Shown here in pieces: positions 1 through 5,783 of a stretch of 7,711 nucleotides of DNA. The translations under genes were made by a program, and so were the position numbers. Position 1 is the first letter of the stretch; each line of letters starts with the position of its first letter. The notes beneath the pieces were generated by a model. The model was not told the origin of the DNA. It was given only the letters and a program-made list of their open reading frames with translations, and ran no database searches. Source of the stretch: JBEKYH01 sp049511115 (GTDB taxonomy: Bacteria; Planctomycetota; Phycisphaerae; Tepidisphaerales; Tepidisphaeraceae). The DNA lies in contig JBEKYH010000235.1 of NCBI GenBank assembly GCA_049511115.1, positions 1 through 7,711 on the forward strand, given 5' to 3'.

Positions 1-2
1 CC

Positions 3-1541
3 AATGGCGGGGCCATCGACAGCAATTCCGGCTCGGTCAGCGTGCAAGGTTGCACGTTTTCCGACAACGTCGTCACCCAGGACGGCGGCGCCATCGAAGC
101 CGACTTTGCCATACTCAACATCGTCAACAGCACCTTCGCCGCCAACTCGGCCGGTGATTCCGGCGGCGCCATCGAGAGCAACGCGGCAACGACGACCATC
201 ACGAATGCCACGATCTCCACCAATAACGCCGTCAACGGCGGCGGCGGGATCGATATCCAGCCCGGCGGCGACACTTCCCTTTACAACACAATCGTCTCGG
301 GAAATACGCTGGCCGACGGTGTTACACCCAGCGACCTGTCCGGCCCGCTGGATGAAAGCCTTCAATCGGGACAGGCCGCCAGCTCCAACAATCTCATCAC
401 CGTCGCCGGCCTCGGGCTGGGCGCTCTGGCGAACAACGGCGGACCCACCCAGACGATGGCTTTGCTGCCCGGCAGTCCCGCGATAGACGCCGGAGACGAC
501 GCCCTGGCGCTCGATGTCAACGGCAATCCGCTCACCACCGACCAGCGCGGCGTGGGATTCCCACGCATCGTCGGCGCGGCCGTCGATATCGGCGCCTACG
601 AAGCCCCGCTGCCGGCGCCGGCCGTCTCGGCCTTCACCAACCTCACCGCGCCCATGACCATCACCGCCGGAACACCCAGTGTGACCGTCGGCGGCGTGAT
701 CTCCGCCGGGTCGATATTCCCCGCCAGCGGCGAAGTCGTGGATGTCACGCTCAATGGCGTGACCCAGGACGCGACGATCGGCAGCAACGGCGTATTCTCC
801 ACGACGTTCAACACCTCTTCCCTGCCCGCTTCAGCAACGCCGTACCCCGTGATGTATTCCTACGCCGGCGATACCAAGCTTAGCGCGGCGTCGGACGCCC
901 CGGTGACCACAATAACGGTCAAGGCCCCCGCCACTGCCGGCACGGCCACGCTTACCGTCAGCCCAGTCACTGGAACCGCTGGTGACAAAATAACGCTGTC
1001 GGCAACGCTCCTGGGAACTGCGTCGGCTCCGCTGGCTCACCAGGTGGTCGTCTTCACTCTCGATGGCAAAGTCGTGGCCAAAAAAGAGACCAATTCCAAG
1101 GGAGTTGCCTGCGCGTGTGTCCGCCTGCGCGGAATCGCACCAGGAACCTATGCCTCAGGCGTGGTGGCGAGTTACGCCGGCAACAAGAACTACGCCGCGG
1201 TCACTGCAACGGCCGCCCTGACGGTGGCCGACTCGGAAATCAAGGCAAGCGGCCTTTGCCTCAGCTTATGCAACGGAAAGGCCGAACTGCTGGCTGGCTT
1301 TGATCAACCCGGCGATTTCGCCCTGGCGACGGATTACACGGTGACCATCAATTGGGGCGACGGCTCGACCCCGGATACCGGCAAGGTCCTCGGCCCATAC
1401 TTCTGCGGCAACGTGTTCGCCGTCAAAGACACCCACACGTATGCCGCGAGCAAAACCAAAACGACGACCTATACGGTCACGGTGACGATCACCTCCAAGT
1501 ATGGCGCGACCAAGACGTTGACGGAGAAGGTGAAGAGTTGA
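3..1541 (+). CDS. C-terminal part of secreted beta-helix protein with choice-of-anchor Q, Ig-like and PKD-like domains
   Basis: The reading frame is open from the first complete codon, so the gene starts before the window; 512 residues are visible. Residues 1-135 are Asn/Gly/Ser/Thr-rich beta-helix coils with repeated GGAI and NSTF-type turns. Residues about 139-200 match the choice-of-anchor Q pattern: LANNGGPTQT, LLPGSPAIDAG, TDQRG, then VDIGAYE. Two Ig-like repeats follow (about 207-306 and 314-409), each ending in a Y.YAG(D/N) motif and a short TxTV strand. The last 80 residues look PKD-like (WGDGS near 451, DTHTYA near 476). Five Cys sit only in the second Ig repeat and tail (near 370, 372, 419, 423, 468). 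Such proteins are exported, surface-associated or secreted; the ligand is unknown. No C-terminal membrane anchor is visible. It ends 15 nt from the stop of the convergent GH28-like gene, with no convincing terminator between them. Confidence 0.85.
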   Translation, partial: NGGAIDSNSGSVSVQGCTFSDNVVTQDGGAIEADFAILNIVNSTFAANSAGDSGGAIESNAATTTITNATISTNNAVNGGGGIDIQPGGDTSLYNTIVSGNTLADGVTPSDLSGPLDESLQSGQAASSNNLITVAGLGLGALANNGGPTQTMALLPGSPAIDAGDDALALDVNGNPLTTDQRGVGFPRIVGAAVDIGAYEAPLPAPAVSAFTNLTAPMTITAGTPSVTVGGVISAGSIFPASGEVVDVTLNGVTQDATIGSNGVFSTTFNTSSLPASATPYPVMYSYAGDTKLSAASDAPVTTITVKAPATAGTATLTVSPVTGTAGDKITLSATLLGTASAPLAHQVVVFTLDGKVVAKKETNSKGVACACVRLRGIAPGTYASGVVASYAGNKNYAAVTATAALTVADSEIKASGLCLSLCNGKAELLAGFDQPGDFALATDYTVTINWGDGSTPDTGKVLGPYFCGNVFAVKDTHTYAASKTKTTTYTVTVTITSKYGATKTLTEKVKS

Positions 1542-1556
1542 CGACGCGGCGCCGGA

Positions 1557-2954
1557 TCAACTGATCGCCACATCGGTGTACCGGTCTGGATGCGCCGCCC
1601 TTCCCACAAACCCTGGCATCGACAGATTCGAGCAATCCTGCGCCTGCAGCGCATGCGTGAAATAATCCGGCCGATTCTCCCCCCAGTTGACTTTGCAGTC
1701 ATGCAGGACGAGTTTGTCCGCGTGCTGAAGATGAATCCCGGGATTGGTATGCGGCTCGATCCCCGGCTCGGCCGTGGTCGGGCGATTGTCGAACAAACCG
1801 CCCGGGTATTTCGTCCATCGGTCCAGTGTGACCGACACATTATCCATCACCACATCACTCACCCGGCTGCCCGCGCTGCCGCGGATGCGGATGCTGTTCT
1901 CGGCTCGGCCGGCGATGTTGGACAATCGCAGATTGCGAATCGTCCCGACCTTGGTTTCCGGATTGCGCGGGATGGCCGTGATTGAAATCGCCTCGCCCCG
2001 GCCCCACCACGGGTCGGAGTGATAGCGCGACACGAACTTGATGTCGCTGAAGGTGACGTTGTAGAGGTTGCCGGGATCGCGCAACTGTATGCACAGTCCA
2101 CGGGAACTGGACTGAACATTGCACCGTTCAAAACGGATGTCATGAATATCCTGTGTCGTTTCGGTGCCGATTTTCAGGCCGGCATCCTGGGTTTGAACCC
2201 TGCAGTCCTTCACGACGACATTGGAACAGGCGCCGAATTGATCTCCCAGTTTCGAATTCTTGATTGCGATGGCGTCATCACCGCACACGATGTCGCAATT
2301 GCGTATTTCCACGTCCTGGCAATGGTCCGGATCGATGCCGTCGCAGTTGGGGACGTCGAGCTGGTTACGAATCTTGATTCCATCGACCAGAACCCGGTTG
2401 CAGCCGACCAGATGGAGACTCCAGCTTGGGGCGTGCTGGATACTGATGCCGGCAATCCGCAAATCGCGGCAACCGGTCAATTGAAACAGTCGCGGCCGAA
2501 ACATTTTCGGCCGCCACCATTCATTGGCCGTGTCGAAGTGGTCCATGAACTCCGGTGATCGGCCGTTGATGGTGCCGGAGCCGGAGATGCCCAGGCCCGT
2601 TGCCCCGTCGGCGACGATCGCGGCGGGGCCCGAGTAATCGGCGCGATTTGTGCTGACCAGAAGCTCGGCGTCATCAGCCAGATGAAAGTCGATGCCGGGC
2701 CTTAAGGTGAGCGTGCCGATGAGGTATTTGCGCCCGCCGCGGATGAGAACCTGGCCGCCTTCCGTGGAAGCCGCATCGATGGCGCGCTGGATCGCGGCAG
2801 TGTCGAGCGCAACGCCATCGCCGACGGCGCCGAAATCCTTCACATCGTAAATCTTCACGGCTCTGGCTCCCTGCAATGACACACACCCCGTCAGCCGCGT
2901 CAGCGCCAGCATCCCGGCGAGTCTCAAGGTTTGCCTTCGGGTGACTCGCGTCAT
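1557..2954 (-). CDS. GH28-like (polygalacturonase-fold) right-handed beta-helix protein, predicted Tat-exported lipoprotein
   Basis: The call is 465 residues from the ATG at 2954. The frame stays open up to 3101, but only this start gives a signal sequence: a twin-arginine motif (TRRQTLR, 5-11), a hydrophobic stretch and a lipobox LTGC with Cys24. Residues 35-65 carry the pectate-lyase-superfamily opening (DVKDFGAVGDG, then DTAAIQ). The beta-helix core contains NCDGID (203-208) and GDDAIAIK (225-232), matching the three catalytic Asp of GH28. The usual GHG histidine position reads QDAGLKIGTE (256-265) and the usual RIK position reads GLCIQ (286-290), so the His, Arg and Lys are absent by inspection. 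It probably cleaves or binds a plant or algal polysaccharide outside the cell, but galacturonan is doubtful because Arg/Lys of RIK normally contact the uronate. The start codon overlaps the stop of a PKD-tail remnant (ATGA), and no good Shine-Dalgarno is visible. The fold and family are likely; activity is uncertain. Confidence 0.85.
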   Translation of the reverse strand: MTRVTRRQTLRLAGMLALTRLTGCVSLQGARAVKIYDVKDFGAVGDGVALDTAAIQRAIDAASTEGGQVLIRGGRKYLIGTLTLRPGIDFHLADDAELLVSTNRADYSGPAAIVADGATGLGISGSGTINGRSPEFMDHFDTANEWWRPKMFRPRLFQLTGCRDLRIAGISIQHAPSWSLHLVGCNRVLVDGIKIRNQLDVPNCDGIDPDHCQDVEIRNCDIVCGDDAIAIKNSKLGDQFGACSNVVVKDCRVQTQDAGLKIGTETTQDIHDIRFERCNVQSSSRGLCIQLRDPGNLYNVTFSDIKFVSRYHSDPWWGRGEAISITAIPRNPETKVGTIRNLRLSNIAGRAENSIRIRGSAGSRVSDVVMDNVSVTLDRWTKYPGGLFDNRPTTAEPGIEPHTNPGIHLQHADKLVLHDCKVNWGENRPDYFTHALQAQDCSNLSMPGFVGRAAHPDRYTDVAIS

Positions 2955-3004
2955 TGGAGTGTCACATCCCACATCTTGGATCGCCGCGACTTGGCCGCCG
3001 GCCC
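2946..3004 (-). repeat. 59-bp direct repeat, left copy
   Basis: This copy matches 4603-4661 in the same orientation at 53 of 59 positions by hand alignment. The first 26 bases (2946-2971) are identical and the six mismatches all lie between 2972 and 2995. It spans the first bases of the GH28-like gene and the sequence before it. Homology stops sharply at 3004, where the sequence becomes strongly AT-rich. The right copy is the 3' end of the CBM9/PKD gene. Confidence 0.9.
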
Positions 3005-3013
3005 ATTTTGCAT
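2951..3013 (-). pseudogene. Relic 3' end of a PKD-tailed gene (20-codon open frame overlapping the GH28-like start)
   Basis: In the frame of the CBM9/PKD gene, the left repeat encodes GPAAKSRRSKMWDVTLQ and then TGA; the intact gene ends GPAGKARRTKVWDVTLQ and TGA. Four residues differ, all mildly (G/A, A/S, T/S, V/M). A TAA at 3014-3016 closes the frame upstream, leaving ATG, three non-homologous residues (MQN) and the 17 shared ones. The TGA (2953-2951) overlaps the ATG of the GH28-like gene, an arrangement typical of translational coupling. I read it as the stump of a gene whose body is gone. It could still serve as a short leader peptide, but no Shine-Dalgarno precedes its ATG. Confidence 0.6.
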
Positions 3014-3025
3014 TTATAGCAATAA

Positions 3026-3048
3026 TATAGAAACAGCTTGTTTCTATA
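3026..3048. promoter_or_regulatory. Perfect 10-bp inverted repeat in AT-rich segment before the GH28-like gene
   Basis: The arms TATAGAAACA and TGTTTCTATA are separated by 3 nt. They lie in a stretch (3005-3060) with only 15 G/C of 56 bases, very unlike the GC-rich surroundings. The site is 72 nt upstream of the GH28-like ATG and 53 nt downstream of the last toxin-antitoxin-operon gene. It could be a regulator operator, a weak transcription end for the operon (there is no clean T-run), or an end feature of an inserted segment. The repeat is certain; the role is not. Confidence 0.45.
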
Positions 3049-3101
3049 AGCTTGCTACTTTTGCCATCACGATCCTGCCCACCCAAACAAAACTCCTCCA
3101 T

Positions 3102-3377
3102 TTACCTCGAAGCCCCTCGGGACAGAGTTTCGTCCACCGCCACCGGCGCCGAGACTGCTTGCCCATTGCGGGTGGCTTGAAGGCGCTGAAGCTCATGCAA
3201 GGTTTTGTGAAAGCTCCGCTCCATCGCCACTTCGTAGCGGTTTACCTTCTCCAAAGTCGCATCGCTGGGCAACAGTAAGGATCGACGAAAGCGTTGGAAA
3301 TCCGCCATTCGCTTCACATACAGGATCTTGTCGTTTTCCCATCTTTCTTTCTCAATACGGCCGCGTTCGCTCAACAC
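3102..3377 (-). CDS. Small helical protein, third gene of the toxin-antitoxin operon
   Basis: This is 91 residues from a GTG that overlaps the antitoxin stop by 7 nt. It is highly charged and looks all-helical, with no signal or membrane segment. The core (about 40-70) reads TLEKVNRYEVAMERSFHKTL, then HELQRLQA, followed by a Pro/Ala-rich tail. From memory, the block 'KxxRYE..L.R...K.LHELQRLQA.R.G' is the C-terminal signature of longer uncharacterised proteins in planctomycetes and related bacteria, so this may be a shortened copy of only the last part of that family. I do not know its function. The overlap and strand suggest co-transcription and translational coupling with the antitoxin. An internal ATG at 3308 (Met24) is an alternative start that would keep the core. 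Confidence 0.6.
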   Translation of the reverse strand: MLSERGRIEKERWENDKILYVKRMADFQRFRRSLLLPSDATLEKVNRYEVAMERSFHKTLHELQRLQATRNGQAVSAPVAVDETLSRGASR

Positions 3378-3736
3378 GAACCCGCAATATCGTCCAAGTC
3401 GAGCTTGAGTGCAGCCGCGATGGCTCTCAGCACGGTGACGGAACCCTCCTTGCGGCCGGATTCGATCTCGGCCAGGTACGCCCGGGCAATCTTCGCGGCC
3501 TTGGCAAGCTGCGCCTGGGTCAGACCACGATAATCACGGAACACACGAATGGGATGCTCGCCGGCGATCAGCCGCTCAGCCACGTCGGATGGAAACGCCT
3601 CGTCCTTGCGAGTCTTGGCGGCATCGTAGGCCCGGATATCATTGAGCATCTCCGAGTCCTGCCGTAGCTGCTCAAAATTTTCCAAGGGCACCACCGCGAA
3701 CCGGCGGCCCTTTTTTTCGATGATCTCGGTCTTCAT
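3371..3736 (-). CDS. XRE-family antitoxin of a type II toxin-antitoxin module
   Basis: This 121-residue protein has two parts. Residues 1-40 (MKTEIIEKKGRRFAVVPLEN and on, then ENFEQLRQ) resemble the Phd/RelB-type opening that folds on DNA or the toxin. Residues about 61-117 form a helix-turn-helix of the XRE/Cro type: RDYRGLTQAQLAKAAKIARA, then YLAEIESGRKE, then VLRAIAAALKLDLDDI. It should neutralise the upstream toxin and, with it, repress the operon. Its ATG overlaps the toxin TGA (ATGA, 3733-3736), and its own stop overlaps the next gene. Toxin-first order with an XRE antitoxin is the HigBA-like arrangement. The palindrome at 3995-4011 in the operon promoter is the natural candidate operator. 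Confidence 0.88.
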   Translation of the reverse strand: MKTEIIEKKGRRFAVVPLENFEQLRQDSEMLNDIRAYDAAKTRKDEAFPSDVAERLIAGEHPIRVFRDYRGLTQAQLAKAAKIARAYLAEIESGRKEGSVTVLRAIAAALKLDLDDIAGSC

Positions 3737-3990
3737 TGGTAAGCGCCTCCGCGCGGCTTGATGTCCAGCACCAGCAATCGACTCTCATCCACTTCGTATA
3801 GCACACGCCAGTCGCCCACGCGAAGCCGAAACCCTGGCCTTCCCTGCAATCTCGTCGCGTTGTTGTTGGGCGCGTACGGATCGGCCGCAAGGGTGGTGAT
3901 TTTCCCCACGACCGTCTCTGCGACGTTGCGGGGCATCTTTCGCAATGCTCGCAGCGACGACCGGCTATACTCAATGTTCCACACCGCCAC
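3733..3990 (-). CDS. RelE/ParE-superfamily toxin
   Basis: This 85-residue basic protein has the superfamily pattern: an opening beta strand (VWNIEYS), two helices (SSLRALRKMPRNVAETVVGK), the DP turn after them, then RLQGRPGFRLRVGDWRVLYEV and a last strand VLDIKPRGGAY. Family members are usually ribosome-dependent mRNA endonucleases, with some gyrase inhibitors; which one this is cannot be read from the sequence. The first start is GTG at 3990, but it lies only 3 nt past the proposed -10 box, so transcription may begin at or after it. The GTG at 3984 (83 residues, starting MWNIEYS) would then be a leaderless start. No Shine-Dalgarno is visible for either. It forms an overlapping pair with the antitoxin downstream. 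Confidence 0.88.
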   Translation of the reverse strand: MAVWNIEYSRSSLRALRKMPRNVAETVVGKITTLAADPYAPNNNATRLQGRPGFRLRVGDWRVLYEVDESRLLVLDIKPRGGAYQ

Positions 3991-3992
3991 AT

Positions 3993-4021
3993 ATTGTAGC
4001 TTAAAGCTACATTCAAGACAA
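3993..4021 (-). promoter_or_regulatory. Sigma-70-type promoter of the toxin-antitoxin operon
   Basis: On the - strand, TTGTCT (4021-4016, 4 of 6 matches to the -35 consensus) is followed by a 17-nt spacer and TACAAT (3998-3993, 5 of 6 to the -10 consensus). The predicted transcript start, about 3985-3987, falls at or just after the annotated GTG, which points to a leaderless or near-leaderless toxin mRNA. Planctomycete-type promoters often deviate from this consensus, so this is a sequence-only prediction. Confidence 0.55.
3995..4011. promoter_or_regulatory. Palindromic operator candidate of the toxin-antitoxin operon
   Basis: TGTAGCTT and AAGCTACA form a perfect 8-bp inverted repeat around one central base. 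It covers most of the spacer and overlaps the -10 box of the promoter, where bound antitoxin or toxin-antitoxin complex would block polymerase. Autoregulation through such a palindrome is usual for type II modules with an XRE antitoxin. Confidence 0.6.
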
Positions 4022-4602
4022 GTCGGAAACGATTAACGATTGCCTGATTCAGTGTGGGACATCCCACGCACCACCTTTTGTTCCGCATAAGCCGACGCCA
4101 CCGGGACACGCAGTTGGCGTGTGCCTTGGCACATTTCTCCGCTCAGCCCCGCAAGTCCCGGTTTCGCGAGTGGTCCTTCAAGTTGTGATAATCAGTCGCG
4201 ACGGCGCCCGGATCGTCCGCCAGCCCAGGATGGGAGACTCTGTTGAAGCTGGCTATGCGCCTGCGCAATACGAGGTTCGTAGCCCGTTCCAGATTATTGC
4301 CGGAGACAAAACGGCCCTGCATATCTTGGCCACCGTTAGAGCCGTGAGTTGACGGTGAGGGCCGATAGCCCCAGTTCAACCGCCACCTACCGATAAGCGT
4401 ATTTGTATCGTGAGTGTGACGGCGCAGCGCGAATCCAGTGTTTCCGGAGTGAAAGCAGTCCGAATCCATCCAGTCTGTGCATAATGCCGACGTGCCCATT
4501 GGTTCAGCATCCATTGCTCCAGTTGCCTGATCGGCATTGTTGGCAAGTTCGTCAGCAACTGCATCAGATGCCGTTGCGAAGCACTGTCGAACTTACGGCA
4601 AT
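4022..4602. other. About 580 bases without a supported gene, between the CBM9/PKD gene and the toxin-antitoxin promoter
   Basis: Open frames exist on both strands (the longest is about 120 codons on - at 4143-4514), but none has recognisable motifs, a good ribosome binding site or the amino-acid composition of its neighbours. No tRNA-like or rRNA-like sequence was found. Local inverted repeats are present: GTGGGA/TCCCAC (4054-4059/4062-4067); two overlapping, mutually exclusive stems at 4106-4122 (ACACGC/GCGTGT) and 4120-4133 (TGTGCC/GGCACA); and TGCCGT/ACGGCA (4569-4574/4595-4600) just after the CBM9/PKD stop, without a T-run. The stretch may be decayed mobile or gene DNA, or may hold an untranslated element. 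Confidence 0.5.
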
Positions 4603-4661
4603 TCGCGTCATTGGAGTGTCACATCCCAAACCTTGGTCCGCCGCGCCTTGCCCGCCGGCCC
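4603..4661 (-). repeat. 59-bp direct repeat, right copy (3' end of CBM9/PKD gene)
   Basis: This is the partner of 2946-3004 in the same orientation. It encodes the last 17 residues and stop of the CBM9/PKD protein plus five bases beyond the stop. Homology to the left copy ends at 4661 on the coding side. Below 4603 the two flanks are unrelated. Confidence 0.9.
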
Positions 4662-5732
4662 GTCGATGTCCAGTACGACGACATAATTTCCCGTTTTAGC
4701 ATAGGTGTGAACCGGATTCTGCTCATCGGACGTCTGCCCGTCGCCAAAGTCCCATTTCCAGTGGGTGACATTGCCGACGGATTCATCGTGGAATTCCACA
4801 ATGCGCTGGTCGAGATCGCGCACCTTGAATGACCAGTCGGCCGCAATCGCCTTTTGCAATTTCGGCTCCAGCGGCATCAGCCTGAAGGCGCACATCTCCG
4901 ACGCCTGCCCGTACATGGTGTGCTTGGGGGAGAGATTCCAGAAATTGTGCTGATCACTGTTCACATTATTGAAATCCAGCACCGCCCAGCACAGCCCGAT
5001 GGTTGCGTTCTCCTTGAGTTGTGATTCAACGGCATGTTCAGGGCCTTGGGCGGGAGCTTCATCAAACGGCGTGATCATCAACTCCATAATGAGCTTGCCC
5101 GATTCACCCGGCTTAAAGTTGTAGTTGTAAGCGCAATTGGAATACGGCAGCTTTTTAATCCACGCCGCCTGCGGCCCCCACGCCATGCACCAATCCTTGT
5201 CCAAGGCCGGAGTGAAGATGTGATAGTTCTGGGCGTGATGCCCCTGAAAGTTGTACCAGGATTCCCGCAGATTGGCCTGCTGCCCCGGACGGCTCGTAGG
5301 ATCAAATCGCGAGATAAACGGCCCGCCTTTGGCGTCGCCATCGACGACCAATTCAAAAATATCCTGATTCAGCCCGGTGCGCGAAAAATCCCAGTAGTCC
5401 TTGTACGCCTCATACAGAAAATACAGGCGGTTCATCCCCTTGACCCAGCCGACTTTCACCTTCACGTCCAGATGTTTCGGATCGGGATGGCGTCGCGGCT
5501 GATTCGCGATATCGGTGCCGAGTTGATCGGTGCCGATGATGTAATCGTCGGGGACCATGTCCCAATCGCTCGGATCCCCGTCAATGCGCGGGATGGCGTT
5601 TGCTGGGAACTGAAAAATCTTGAACCCGGCGTCTTCCCGTTCCAGCGCGAAGACCGACCGAGTGGAAAGCAGCATGAAGAATACGACAACGACGAAGCAC
5701 GGTTTGGGGCAATGGATAACGGTGTCGAGCAT
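4608..5732 (-). CDS. Secreted CBM9-like + PKD domain protein
   Basis: This is 374 residues from the ATG at 5732. The frame continues to a GTG at 5768, but 5732 gives a clean signal peptide: hydrophobic core FVVVVFFMLL and likely cleavage after VFA (residue 29). Residues about 48-290 look like a CBM9-type or DOMON-like beta-sandwich: RIDGDPSDWD at the start, DVKVKVGW, RLYFLYEAYKDYWDF, then DIFELVVDGDAKGG. Residues about 301-372 are a PKD domain, with WKWDFGDG (325-332) and HTYAKTGNYVVVLD. Both domain types bind carbohydrates or mediate protein contacts, and no catalytic residues are recognised. A role as a secreted or periplasmic sugar-binding partner for the neighbouring hydrolase and sugar-acid enzymes is inference. 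It starts 51 nt after the DapA-family stop, so it is probably in the same operon. The ribosome binding site is unclear: a GGAGGA lies about 24 nt upstream, too far for this ATG. Its 3' end is duplicated at 2946-3004. Confidence 0.8.
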   Translation of the reverse strand: MLDTVIHCPKPCFVVVVFFMLLSTRSVFALEREDAGFKIFQFPANAIPRIDGDPSDWDMVPDDYIIGTDQLGTDIANQPRRHPDPKHLDVKVKVGWVKGMNRLYFLYEAYKDYWDFSRTGLNQDIFELVVDGDAKGGPFISRFDPTSRPGQQANLRESWYNFQGHHAQNYHIFTPALDKDWCMAWGPQAAWIKKLPYSNCAYNYNFKPGESGKLIMELMITPFDEAPAQGPEHAVESQLKENATIGLCWAVLDFNNVNSDQHNFWNLSPKHTMYGQASEMCAFRLMPLEPKLQKAIAADWSFKVRDLDQRIVEFHDESVGNVTHWKWDFGDGQTSDEQNPVHTYAKTGNYVVVLDIDGPAGKARRTKVWDVTLQ

Positions 5733-5783
5733 GGCCGAAATGATACGATCCTGACTTCCTCCACGCACGCGCCACGCGCCGGC

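Larger units (their letters stand above)
3005..4602. other. Putative inserted segment bounded by the 59-bp direct repeats, carrying a toxin-antitoxin operon
   Basis: This is everything between the two repeat copies: an AT-rich left edge, a three-gene toxin-antitoxin operon and about 570 bases without a supported gene. Removing the segment with one repeat copy would place the CBM9/PKD stop directly over the GH28-like ATG as an ATGA overlap, giving a compact operon. No integrase, transposase or resolvase is visible inside, and the two ends do not share convincing terminal inverted repeats. The movement mechanism is therefore unknown, and a tandem-duplication-plus-deletion history is equally possible. 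Confidence 0.4.

Noticed and set aside
1542..1572. Bidirectional terminator between the convergent genes
   Set aside because: The only dyad (GATCA/TGATC, 2-nt loop) is short, lies partly in the GH28-like coding region and lacks T-runs.
2019..2558. 179-codon + strand frame inside the GH28-like gene
   Set aside because: It is antisense to the conserved beta-helix core with both Asp motifs, and its regular composition comes from the repeated coils on the other strand.
2955..3101. N-terminal extension of the GH28-like protein to 3101
   Set aside because: The extra 49 residues cross the repeat in a different frame from the PKD tail and would bury the Tat signal and lipobox; the ATG at 2954 fits far better.
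4054..4080. Possible third copy of the PKD-tail repeat (a frame reading WDVPH then stop)
   Set aside because: Only a few residues and about a dozen bases match after gapping, which is too short to separate from chance.
4143..4514. Possible 123-residue - strand protein in the gap
   Set aside because: It has no recognisable domain, no Shine-Dalgarno, an atypical composition and overlaps other equally long frames; it is described only as part of the gene-free stretch.
3005..4602. Terminal inverted repeats of a transposon at the segment ends
   Set aside because: The two ends share only scattered bases (ATT and GC), and no transposase is present.
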